From Eimeria necatrix (taxonomy: Eukaryota > Apicomplexa > Conoidasida > Eucoccidiorida > Eimeriidae), in contig NW_013652760.1 in NCBI RefSeq assembly GCF_000499385.1, positions 1-50,505 of the forward strand: a stretch of 50,505 nucleotides of DNA, written 5' to 3'. Shown piece by piece: positions 21,683 through 33,329 of the stretch. The notes under the pieces are model-generated. The model was given only the letters and a program-made list of their open reading frames with translations. It searched no databases and was not told the DNA's origin. A program made the translations under genes and the position numbers. Every line of letters begins with the position of its first letter. Position 1 is the first letter of the stretch.

Positions 21683-22078
21683 AAGAATGGGAGCCAGACT
21701 TGCCCTGTCACAGTGGCGACTTTTAGCCTATTCGACTAGCTGCACGCGCCAGCGTGCTGAAGTTGCAGGACTCTGATATCTTTAATTTTTTATATTTAAC
21801 TACGCAGTCTACCCTAGTGTATACATTCCAATGCAGCGAAGGAAACAGCTTCACAGCGACCTAACGCAGAAATCCTTAGAAAACGCCGCAGCACACCGTT
21901 TCGCGGTCTATTAAAATGGAGCTAAAAGCGCGACTTCCACGAAGCGGCGGCTAAGCAGCGGCAGCGAACGTTAGTGCATCTACTGCCTGCTCGCGCGACA
22001 GCAACGGCTCATGGCCGAGCCAAGAATTCCACGCGTCAGCCGCTGTTACACCCCGAAAGGCGAACGCTGACAAGTCGC
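21683..22078. other. Convergent 3' intergenic region
   Basis: These 396 bp separate the ends of COG8 (+) and pyruvate kinase (-). An AT-rich stretch near 21778-21805 could serve 3'-end formation. No coding signal is seen. Confidence 0.5.
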
Positions 22079-23973
22079 CTACTCGACGACAAGAACCTTA
22101 AGGAGGTTGGACCATCCTGCAACCTCCTCCTTGATTCCGTGCACTGCGACAATGCTGTCGCCTTCACTGACCAGCTGCAGCTCCTTAGCTGCAGCAAGTG
22201 CGTTGCGAATCAACTGGTCCGTGCCCTGGAAAGTCGGCACCAAGAACGTAGTAACGCCCCGAATGACCTGCAGCTGCTTGATGGTTTCCTCCGAAGCGCT
22301 CAAAGCCAGAATTGGCTGCATTGGCCTATACTTAGCAATCAGGCGGGCAGTGCGGCCAGTTTCAGTAAGAGCGAGGATGAGCGATGCGTTAATTGACTGA
22401 GCTGTCTCAACAGCAGCACGAGCCACTGCCTCCTGGGTGTCGATAGGAGTCATGGTAGCCTGGCAAGTGGCTCTGAACACCTGCTGATAGTCAATGCAGC
22501 CCTCGGCCTCGAAGCAGACACGGGACATGACAGTGACAGCCTGAACAGGGAAGCTTCCGTTCGCTGTCTCCCCGGACAGCATGACACAATCAGTACCATC
22601 AAGGACTGCATTCGCCACATCTGCAGCTTCGGCACGCGTCGGGCGTGGGTTCTTTGTCATCGACTCAAGCATCTGCGTCGCCGTGATGACGGGCTTTCCA
22701 GCAACGTTGCATCTGAAAAAAAAAGCGAAGCACCAGCCCCAAAGGCATGAAACCACTCTTGCCGTAATACAACTAGGACAAAGCGCGTGCGGAGAAGACC
22801 AGTACTTACTTTGAGATCATCATCTTCTGGGCAAGGAAGACCTTTTCAGGTGGGATCTCCATACCGAGATCGCCCCTGGCAATCATAATGCCGTCTGCCT
22901 CTTGGAGAATTTCATCGAAGTTGAGCAGACCCTCAACATTTTCAATCTTGGGAATGATCTTGATGTTGCGCCCCTTGGTGCCAAGAATGCTGCGGATATA
23001 GCGCACGTCGTCTGCAGACTGCACGAAGGACGCGGCAATGAAGTTGCATCCCATAGGAATGCCAAAGTTCAGAATGTCATTTTTGTCCTTCTCGCCAATA
23101 ACGGGCAGGTCGACCTTAACGCCGGGAAGGTTCATGTTCTTCTTGTTGCCAATGATGGCCGGGTTCATAACCCTAGTCATGACGTAGTCCTTACCACACT
23201 CCACGACTTCAACAGATAGGGAGCCATCAGCAATGAGAATGGTATTTCCTATGAAAAACCAACAACACAAGGCCACATCTCCGGCGAAGTCGGCTTGGTC
23301 AGTTAGTGTGTGCATTGAGGAAGAAGACTATAAAACAGAAGGAGCTGGTACCTGGCTTGACAGAGCTGGGCAGTTTCTCGTATGAGCAGGCGATGCAACT
23401 CTTGTTGCCTACAAAACTGTAGTCAGTAACGATTTTGAGCATGTCCCCTGCGTTTAGCTCAATTGGCTTGTCACCCTGCAGAAACCCATGGAAATGCAAC
23501 CGGAAAAGAAGATACAAGACATCAGCAATTGCACAATGAGCATGTGCACGCTACCTCGAGGCGTAGTGACGGACCTCCAGCATGCCAGTCCTGATTTCAG
23601 GACCCTTGGTGTCGAGCAACAAAGCAACCCGCTTTCCTGGGCGCTGCTTGAGAGCCTCCTGAAGGTTCTTGACCACGCGGCCATGTGCCTCATGATCACC
23701 GTGAGAGAAGTTAAGACGGCACACGTTCATCCCAGCATCTATCAACTGCACCATCTTGTCCACATCCCAGCAGCTGGGGCCCATCGTGCACACAATCTTC
23801 GTGCGGTGCGCACTGAAGTCCTCATCTTCGTGGTGTTCCAGGATCTGGGACATGCGGATATTGGTACTTTTGCCCAAAAGCTGCATCATGACTGAGCTGG
23901 CACTAACTAGGCGGAGCAGCCGTCCGGAACTGTCCGGAGCTGCGACGACTTGAGAGTGTGTAGGATTCGCCAT
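22079..23973 (-). CDS. PYK: Pyruvate kinase
   Basis: Catalyses the last step of glycolysis, transfer of phosphate from phosphoenolpyruvate to ADP. Exons are 23973-23575, 23475-23352, 23248-22810 and 22712-22079; phases close and give 531 residues. Motifs in order: [23 protein letters not shown] with the substrate-binding Arg/Asn, [13 protein letters not shown], the lid region, [10 protein letters not shown], the metal-site block [48 protein letters not shown] and MLSGETANG. All catalytic residues I can place are present. About 50 residues precede the barrel and show no cleavable signal, so this is probably the cytosolic isoform, not the plastid/mitochondrial one that coccidia also carry. The start is the first ATG in frame, at 23973; the frame extends upstream without one. 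The first intron uses an unusual GTCCGT donor. Confidence 0.96.
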
Positions 23974-25604
23974 CTTGCCTAGTGGGGAGTGCACAAGCTA
24001 CAATAAGCCAGAGTCTGAATGAAAACACACCACATAGAGGAACAAAGTCTTTGCTGCCTGCGCCTTACACGAGAACCGGATCAAACGGTGAAGTATCGTG
24101 GAGGGCTGGGCAAAGCTAACAGGGAGACAAGCGAGGCCGAGGCACGTATCACTGCATCGAACCATAAAGCTCACTTCTCTTCGACGCAGTACGTGTTTCA
24201 CGCATACCAAGTTAGAGCACGACACAAAACAAGAGTGCTACCCTGCACCGTCCAGTATCTCCTCCCCACTGTCCGAGCAGTGTGCGCCTTGCAGGTGCGG
24301 GGAGTGCTGTCGCTGGCCCTATGAGGCAGCCGTGGGACTGTTCGATGCTGAAATGGCCTTCAAGTCCCTGTTGCAGAGAAAACTTAGACCGTCATAATTT
24401 CCTGAGGGAACTACTTAGTATCTTTTTACTGCTAAATAGTCTGGCTAGGGGAGTGTATGCACAGCTCTGCCAGCTGGACTACAGCAAGCTCCAGCCTGAA
24501 CACCGTGCTGCTTGCTAAGCGTGGACTAAGCAGCTTGTTGGTTAAGGCCATACACGCTTCCTTCAAGTTGCTCACACGATTCTGCCGAGCAGTCTTGACA
24601 CTACGAGGAGCCCGGGCCTTATCTAGAAGTGCAAGACACGAAGCTAGCCAGAAAGACACCCCGTTTGAGGTGGATGAGCGATGTCTAGTGCAGAAAGTTG
24701 CAGGCTTACCCAGTGTGGACTGCTCTGTACAAGTCTGAGTAATAAAAGTTCTCACTTGTTTGTCAGAAAGTCACTCCATATTCTGGTTCATTCTGCTAGA
24801 CGGCTTTCTCCAGTTTAGACCTCTGTAGGATGACTTGTGTGCCGGTGAAAATTTTCATTTTCCTAGCGAGACGTAGCGTCTGTTAATAAATCGCATGACT
24901 GGATTTTCGGTCTCCAGTTGTCTCTGCACTGGAGCAGCAATATCGTGCTGTGACGCTTCTACGGCGTCTACGTAAATGGACCTGGGCCCCTCCATAACTC
25001 TTTGAAAGGGCTTGAACTTCTGCTTGTAAGCTCCTTACTTCGCTTTTTGATTACTGTGTTGGTCGATTTTTCCTTTAAGAGTATTTTTTGTTGCGCTCCC
25101 TTCCACGTGTGCGCCCTAACGAAGGCTTAGGCACCTGGGCTTGTCTTATTATATAACAGTGGGGCGACAGCGCATTGAACGTGCCCGACAAAAAAGAACA
25201 GCGGGGCTACAAAAGAGGCATCAGGCAGCTCAACGTGACGAGGTGGCTTGAGGGCACCTCCGTACCTCAGAGCATACAAAAAACAATATCCCCTGCAGTA
25301 CTCCGCGGAGCTGGTAGTGAAGCTTATGTTTGCTGCGACGCTCTGTAAGGTGTTGTACAAGCCTTCAAGCAAATGAGTTTATAGACCGCGCTGGCCAAAG
25401 TTTGACTGCGACAAGTCAGAAAGTGCCACAGGTCCACCGAAATCTACAATACATAAGCAGCGTGATGTGGCTTGCACCGCATTGTTTATGCACAGGGTGC
25501 CATTCAAATTACCCATGCTCGTAGGAGTTTCGCGGATCCCGACTGTGACTGCAGTACTCCAATACTCCTTTACTGAAAAAGAGCTACGCGATCTCCCCCA
25601 CTAA

Positions 25605-25736
25605 GGCCCAAAAAGTTAATGGTCAGTGTTAACCAATATGTTGGTAGGCCATTTGCCCTTGTTAGCGCTAGGCCCAAAAAATTAATGCTCAGTGTTAACC
25701 AATATGTTGGTAGGCCATTTGCCCTTGTTAGCGCTG
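25605..25736. repeat. 66-bp tandem duplication
   Basis: Two adjacent copies, 25605-25670 and 25671-25736, each begin GGCCCAAAAA and end GTTAGCGCT. By eye they differ at three positions. The unit length is a multiple of three, so a frame across it encodes the 22-residue unit twice, but I see no sign that it is translated. Confidence 0.9.
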
Positions 25737-26021
25737 GAAATAATCACACTAGCGTCACACTTTACGTTAGGGCGTACCAGGGCAGTGCGCGAACACCGTG
25801 GGACCAAAGAACAGTAGCACTCAGTAAAAATGAGTGTTGCATTCAAAGGATGATCATGTTTCAGGCAGCCATGATTCGATTCAAGACTTCACAGAATCTC
25901 TTCGCCACCTATCAGGCAGCCACTACCTTGAAGAACGTGCAAAATGTAGGCTTCGTCGTGCTTACGGAAGCTGTAAAGACAGTTGAATAAGCGACTCACC
26001 AGGTATTCCAAACTTTGACTC

Positions 26022-26157
26022 GGCGGCAGCAAACTTTGGGAGCTGCGCTGCAGCAACATGATGAGCGGAAGCGTAGACCCCCTAGACAAGGCGACAGCAA
26101 ACTGTGGGAGCCGCACTGCAACAACACGATGAGCGGAAGCGTAAACGCCCTATCTCT
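26022..26157. repeat. 68-bp imperfect tandem duplication
   Basis: Two copies start at 26022 (GGCGGCAGCAAACTTTGGGA) and 26090 (GGCGACAGCAAACTGTGGGA). They share ATGAGCGGAAGCGTA near the end and differ at roughly one base in six, so this event is older than the two flanking duplications. Confidence 0.8.
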
Positions 26158-27597
26158 CTTACTAGCGCTTTAGCTCAACTCAGTCAACGACGAAGGCAGG
26201 TGCTGTAATGTCATGCCTAAATAGTGGCTTGGATTCAAAGATCAGTTCGTATATGCACGTAAAATTAACTATCGCCCATGTAAACAGATCTTAACCCCCC
26301 AGAACTGTCTTGAAAACCACGCACCGAGGCCTTCGCGGCTCGTGTTCTCTGGGTTGCACCTTCAAGCTCTTGGGTTCCTAGATTTGGAAAGGCTGCTTAC
26401 TGCTAGCCGTAGGCCTGTGGAAAGCTAAAGTTCATTGGCTTATACGAATGCTGAGCGGCTGCCCACATCACCGAGCTTCACATGAGACGTTCCAATGCTG
26501 GGCAATTTGCAAACTGTGCAGTTCCTATAAGGCCACACTACATTGCTTTTTTGCCAACGAAGAAGATGCCGGTTTCTTATGGGCTAGAAACAGATCTTTT
26601 GACTGTCCGCTGTGACGGCGCTTCTTGAACTCGAGTGCAGCCCAGGCGCCGACAGTTGCGAACGCTACGGTTTATTTGCTATGCGATCCCGTATTAGAAG
26701 GGAAAGTGCGCGGGAGCCGAATGTGGCGTCGTGGAATTTTAGGCAAAAAGCACTTTTCCTCATACATGAGATAATGAGCGCCTATCCTCATTTGTTTTGA
26801 GGTTGTTCGGCGCCGCATTTGGGCCCCAACAAATCGTTCAAGCAGAAAAGGTGGCTGCACCCCGCAAAGACGTAAATAAAACTTCAAATATCAGCAAGAA
26901 GTAGATAGAAGAACGCATTATGCACCTCACTGCTGATGGTCAGACCAGTTTCGAGTTGAATTTTCACGCTGGCGCTGCGCATTGGTACTGTTCTAGCCTA
27001 AGTCATTTGCTCATCGAGGTGGTCTGGCAAATAGTAGTCTGGCTACACGGTGCCCTCCTTGTGGAGCTGTTAACAGAGCCGCTCATGTATCGGGACTTGG
27101 GAGCATTGATCGAGTCTGTACATTTTATATCAATGCGTTTTGGAGCTATGATTATTCTAGAAGCTAGGTGACACCGGAATCGACGCTGATGCACTAGCGG
27201 ATAAGGTGCATACAGGTACCCGGTCAGCGCGCCTCGACAAAAATGCCCAAAATGTCGGGATTTCCCAGGTTAATCTATTGTTTTTTGCAGGCCAGAAGCA
27301 GCAACACAGCCATGGGAGTAGTGGTGATTTTCTCGCGACTGTAGAGCTTCACTAGTTCGTCCTTCTACATACGTCGGTGGCGCTATTGCACTGGGGGGCT
27401 GGCAAACTACGACATACTAAAGTGTCCTGCTAAAAAAGTGCTCTAAAGCGTCGAAGTAAAATCAAACTGTTAAATGAAAAGGTCCTGGTGCAATGATCAT
27501 CGTGCAACGGCCCTTTAAGGTGGTGCGACTCTTCTCAAACAAGCAACGCAATATAATTTTAACCTTTTTGAAATGCAAAACTATTGCTGAGGGAAGC

Positions 27598-27743
27598 TAA
27601 GGCCAGTACCTGCGATAAAGCAGCAGTAGAACTCTGCAGTTTTCGTGCTCAGTATTCGGTGTTGACAAGAGGATATAAGGCCAGTACCTGCGATAAAGCA
27701 GCAGTAGAACTCTGCAGTTTTCGTGCTCAGTATTCGGTGTTGA
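27598..27743. repeat. 78-bp-period tandem duplication
   Basis: A block of about 65 bp starting GGCCAGTACCTGCGATAAAG occurs at 27601 and again at 27679 with no difference that I can see. The 12-13 bp between the copies is not repeated. Identity implies a very recent event or a strand-specific assembly artefact. Confidence 0.9.
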
Positions 27744-29096
27744 TATATCTGGAATATAACGCAGAAAGGCCTCCGTAGGAGCCAAATTATCTCTATTCTG
27801 TGTTCTACAGTAGGGAAAGTAATCTCCATGGGGAACTGGTGCAGCTAAAAATGCCGAATGCAGTTAGACAAACAACTAGTGTACAGCTATGAAGAACTTT
27901 ATGCTTGGGAGATACTGTACACTGCTGTCGTGACTCCTGTATCTCAATCTGAACATAAGAAGTGTTCCATTTTTGCCGGACAAGGTGCATCTGACGCATT
28001 GAGTGCCGGCTCAGTGGAGAATGACGCTTTGGGGGACGGTGGAACCTACAAGTCTGCTTGCGACACTGTCCTACCGATTCCTGCTACCATTCCTTTTACT
28101 TATTTCTAAATGAATGCTTCTACCACAGTGATGGCAGATTAACCCAGACACCAACCCGTCCCAATCATCTCAAGTCAGCCCTGTGCTGCATTTAGTGGCA
28201 TTTGGAACTCTGCAAAGCCGCCAAACAGACGTTAGCACCGCAGTTGCTTCACTTTCTGGGTAGGACACCAGTGACAAGATAAAACCGAGACTACAATTGT
28301 ACACTGCATCCATTGCCGTTACAGAGTGCTGCGCCTTTTCTGCTTGACGCTCGCAACTGATTATTGCATACAGTCCAATAACTTCACAACTTGTGTGCCA
28401 AGCTTTCACGGTGGTATATATAGAGTATAGCATTGCATGCGTTGTGATGTGCTGTGAAAACATGCCTGCGGCAACTTCTAGGGGGAAGCTACGCTGAGAA
28501 TAATTCAGCGACAGCACTATACTGTAGTAGCTTGTGCTATATCAGTAAAACCAAACAAAGCTAGAACCCAACTACGGTTAACTCCTCAAAAGAATCATGT
28601 GCTTCACAATCTTTTCTGGGTTCGCGCCCTGATCAGTTCGTGACTGGATCAAGCACGCAGTTTCTGCGGAATTAGCACGGATTCAGCCGATAGTATGCAC
28701 ACTTTTCGCAAGGGTTTGGCCAAATTGCAACAAAAGTATATATGAAAGCTACACTACAGCCAAAGTCAAGAAGAGAAAGACTTCACAGTGAAAGTAAACA
28801 ACGAGCTGTGTCCAGCCCCTGTCGTTTGCGACTTTGCGCAAGCTGTTGCGGAACACGCATGAGAAAGCTCTCGTCTGCCTATATGACCCCTATGTAATTT
28901 GCGCATGGAGTCTGCACAGAAAATTTGAGGGATTGCTAAACTCAATGAAATTTCCCTCAACTCTCTACTGGGGCTCTCTATACGATCCCCATGCCTTGCT
29001 GGTATCCCTATAAGCCCTACGAAAGTTTGGCGACGGGATGCAGTAGTGTATAATTATTTTTGTTTGCCCTTCGTATTTGCCTTTAATTTGAAAAAA

Positions 29097-32000
29097 ATGG
29101 TGGTAGTGAGCGCGTGCATCACCAGCAGAGTCCGACCCCTCCTGGCGAGGCAGTTCGTGGACATCCGCAGAGCCAAGCTGGAGGGCCTCCTTAACGCTTT
29201 CGTGAAACTCGTTGATTACTCGGGTATGCCGTGACTGAATCACTGCGCCTCAGCTGCGTATAGTAGCGCACGAGGGAAAGCTAGGACACAGGGTTACGTA
29301 CGCGCCAATGCGGTTTACTGCCGAGAAAGGTTTGATACTCAGAAAAGAAGTGCAAGCTTCCCTATTCGCACGTTGCGAAGGATAGTGGAGGCGGTGTAAT
29401 TGTACAGCCGCCGTGCATCGATTGTCTCTTGTCTCGTAATCATGCTGACATGAACCCAATAAGCTTTAGACGGGACATCGCGCTTGATTGCAGCTGAAGA
29501 AGCTCAGTATTTCCCACATTTTTGGTGCGAATTCAGGCTCTGATCACACGTACCTTGAGACAGAGTCGGTCCGGTATGTGTATCAGCCGGTGGAAAACCT
29601 CTACCTCGTATTAATAACTACGAAGGGAAGCAACATTTTCGAAGATTTGGGCACTCTCAGGATGTTTGTCAGCATAGTCCAGGTAAGTCATACTGATGAC
29701 GTTTTGCCTACACTGCTCACCTTAATCGGTGGCCGAAATACCCGTTCCTCTAGGCGCCCTACAACAAGCTGGATTTTGCAAGGGTGGCTGCCTTTGGAAA
29801 ACCCAGCATGTCAGACGACGTGTATTCGCTCTCGCTCCGCCTCTGGTTTTGTCTAGCCTTGCACCTCACTGTACGGTGCCAATTGTGCGCCTACGTACTG
29901 GGCTTTTGATGTTGTACTCACTTTGCTTGCTTTATCCTACACGCGAGTGTTGTTTCAAGAATGTTATCTATCTACATTTGTGCGGGTGGGATGGGTCACC
30001 GCTGCAGGACACCTGTGGAGAGAGCCACGGAAATGGCAGTCTAGAGGATAGCGTAGCGACGCACGCATTCGATATCGTATTCATGCTGGATGAGCTCATC
30101 AGTGGTGGCTATAGGGAAGCGCTGACACTGCAGCAGATTCAGTCTTATGTTGCCATGGACTCTCACGAAGAAAAGCTGCAGAAGATGATTGCTGAGGTAA
30201 TCTGCGACCGAAGCATTAGCAGCAGCAGAAACACCTCTAGTAGAGTACCTCAAACCTTAAACGTAAGGAACTCGTAGCCGAATGTAACTCAATTTTGCCT
30301 GTGGAGGCCTTAGCGTGGCTTCTCCTGTGATGGAACCCGTGAGAACCCGGTGTATGAATCTATGGTGTATGAATCTAAGTAAGTGTACATGTGGCCATTC
30401 GGTCGCGAACCAGCCGACCCGTCTTGCATATATCTATTTAAATTTGACTGGTGCGGTGCTGTCGAGAGGAAGGATGCAAAGAGGGCACTGTCTTGCTGCC
30501 GTCGAGCATGAATTCGTTGATTCCGCAGGGCAAGGAGAAGGAACAGGCAGATAGGAGGCGCGAAATTGCTCAAAGACTTGAAAAAGAAAGACAGCTAGCA
30601 AAGAAGGCAGGGAAGGGGTTGGATGTTGCCGCATTCCGGGGTGCAACAGTGGCGTCTGAGCTGTCTCGTGGGCCTCCATCAGTGCCTGCCACTCATGGGG
30701 CCCCTGCTAGTGGCACGTACTGGGGAGCATCAACCCCAAGTGGGGGTTTATATGATGCTCATCAGCAACCGTCTCCAGCAGGAACACCTGGCGCCCCAAG
30801 AGGTGGCCAACAGTCAAAGGGAATGCAGTTGGGGGTTAGAAAACCCTATGGTGGAGATGATGGGGCACTGCAAAACCTCGTCCCGGATGAACAAATAAAG
30901 CAGCCAGCTGAACTTGCTGAGGCTCAGCATGATCAAGGTAACATTGTAGCATTGACTGCTTTTGCATTATGAATCTATAGACGGCGGCAATGAGTATTCT
31001 GGAATAATTTCCTTGCTGGGAGAAGAACATGGACCAACAGCTGCCCAGAGTGAATAAAGCGGACACATGCAATCTCCGTTGTTTCCTGTGAATCGTCCTT
31101 TTAATGAGTGTAACTTTTTTTGCTTTGTGAAATGGGTGCCTGCAAGCAGTATTAAACAATCCACTAGCGGACCCCGTGAGCATTCTTATTGAGGAGAGGG
31201 TCAAGGCTTCCATGCAAGCCGAAGGAGGTGCGTACATATTATATAAACTCATCTCCAGTATCGCACTTGTTACTTTCTCGCTCGCTTTCTAAGCAACTGC
31301 TGGAACATTTTTGTATTTTGCAGTCCTCAAGGAAGTGGAGCTTCAAGGGACCTTTTTTGTTACTGCGAACGACCCACAGCGAGGTTCTCTTGCAGCAATT
31401 CAGGTAAAGGAGCACTGCATAACGAGCTCACGGAGTGCCTTTCATTCGGAGCTTGGAGGGAACGGAGTCGACGTCGAAAACGCATAGAGAGATATGTGCT
31501 GCATCATAAAAAAATGACACCAGTAGATTTTGTGCAGATATGGTAGCTGTTTTTGTCGTGCTCGGTTGTACTCGCAGCTAACACCAGAAGACAGGCGATT
31601 TAAGATGAAGAGCCACCCAAATGTCGACAAGGCGGCGCTTGCTCAAAGCAATCTGCTGCAAGTTCGAGATCCATCCAGGCCGCTACCACCGCATCAGCCT
31701 GCGCCACTTCTTAAGTGGAGGATCAATGAAAAGGATGAGGTACGAGGATGCATTCAGTATCAGTGTCAGTGGGAGATTTGATAACTTCGGATGGCGTATT
31801 TTTTTGTTGTGTTTTCATCTTGTATGACTTCTCGCAGACTTTGGTGCCTTTGACAGTAAGCTGCTGGCCGTCAACGACGCCAGCAGGTACGGTGCTTACT
31901 GTTGAACTGGAGGTTACGGACACTTCGAAACGCTTGGAGGATATCCGCGTGTCCTTTATGTGCCCTGCCCAAGCAAATCCTCAGGTCGGCTGGCCCCTCA

Positions 32001-32537
32001 GGGACCCCACCAAAGCCAGTTTGCATGTTCTGCATAGATATTGACGTCTGTGAAAACGGATAGGCTGTCTGGATGCTGTTTCTAGTAATGAAAATGCACA
32101 ATGTTTCTAAGCATTTACATCCATTCATGCGCTTGCGAGGCTGTCTTGAATGGTGAACAGGTACTGAGGACAGATGCTGGGACCACCGAACATGATGGAG
32201 TTTCTGTACACTGGTTCCTCCCCGAAATGGGGGAACAGCTCTCTGCGGCGACCATCGAAATCACAGCAAACACTAGTTTGACCACGCTTATGCCGTTTTC
32301 AGTGGAAATGCACAGTGGCGAAAGCATTTGCAACGTAGAGGTGAGCGGCAGGCGATAGTGGCCCTTGAGTGCAAAGCTTGATTCACCACTCACAAGATAT
32401 GGCCGACAGAAGAGTAAGACTGACCTGTCGGCTTTCTGGTGATGCAGGTGGTACAGTGCAAGCACATGGAGACCAAAGCGGATATCCCCTTTAGCCTGAC
32501 GCGCAGGGTGGAATACCTCCTTACTGTACACCCTTAA
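29097..32537 (+). CDS. ARCN1: Coatomer subunit delta (delta-COP)
   Basis: A subunit of the COPI coat, which buds vesicles for Golgi-to-ER and intra-Golgi transport. Exons: 29097-29223, 29537-29682, 30008-30196, 30529-30937, 31150-31227, 31324-31403, 31578-31739, 31838-31984, 32140-32340 and 32448-32537; phases close. The N-terminal longin domain shows [39 protein letters not shown] and [20 protein letters not shown], ending in MDSHEEKL. A charged coiled linker ([20 protein letters not shown]) leads to a Gly/Pro/Ser-rich stretch. The C-terminal mu-homology domain shows [23 protein letters not shown] and [11 protein letters not shown], and ends in a YLLTVHP tail. ATG 29097 is the first in a context giving a full longin start. 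The junction after 31984 uses a GTCGGC donor, otherwise unremarkable. Confidence 0.94.
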
Positions 32538-33329
32538 AAGCCTGCTTCAGCTGCTCCACAGTTGCACTCATGATGAGCAGGACGAGTGACAACTGCGCAG
32601 AACAGCTTGGCATAGGAGACGCATCATTTTCGTGTCCCCCAGATGCGCGGTGCATTGGTCTGATGCACGATGTACCCGCCATCGTGCTTACTTTTTAATG
32701 AACGGAAGCTCCACAAGTATGCGCCGAACTGCAGGCGCGATGCTAAGCGTGGAGTTGGCAGTGTTGGCGCTCAGGGCGTCATCTGCCCTGCCTTTCTTGT
32801 ACAGCAACAGAACATGAGAACAGCGAGAGGGCAGAAGCAAGACGCCAGGAAGATTCTTTATCACTGCGTACCATTGCGTAGCGTAGGCAAGTCCCCGGAA
32901 GTTCGGGCAAGTGACTCTTAGAGCATATTCAGAAGACAGCTGACACACTGAGCAGTTTTCTATTCCGCAGATTGCTATATATTGCGCGCATATATTCTAT
33001 ACTTTAAAGTGCTCGTGAGCTACGTGTTCGGTAATGCTGCAGTGGGTTCGGTGGATAGAACTGTTCGTTCTGTACCGGGGCTTCTCACAAGGATCGCTTG
33101 CGCAGAGGCACTGTTGTAGAACGACTCGACAGGGAGACGCTTCGTGCGACCTGAGTGTCTTCCTATTGTACAGTTATTTATGGGAAGCCACGACAGATGT
33201 GTTTCTGCGAGGTGGCCAAAGCAAGACCATTAAGTAAATATTTGTGCAATACCTGCCTGAAGAATGTGGTTGTCCAGTCGTCCGTTTCGCCTGGCTCACT
33301 GCCGAAGATTTTCAACATTTAAACGTTTT
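32538..33329. other. Convergent intergenic region
   Basis: About 0.8 kb between the delta-COP stop codon and the approximate end of the unrecognised minus-strand gene. Short frames on both strands have no family resemblance. Confidence 0.4.

Larger units (their letters stand above)
23974..29096. other. Five-kilobase gene-poor interval with short tandem duplications
   Basis: This lies between the divergent starts of pyruvate kinase and coatomer delta, so both promoters are here, at the two ends. The middle holds three separate short tandem duplications, listed individually. Open frames exist (for example 24457-24738 + and 26920-27171 +, the latter 83 codons from an ATG) but none resembles a known protein or chains into a spliced gene. 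Confidence 0.5.

Noticed and set aside
25619..25990. Plus-strand frame containing the duplicated 22-residue unit
   Set aside because: The frame stays open because the repeat unit is a multiple of three. There is no family match, no spliced partner and no typical coding composition outside the repeat.
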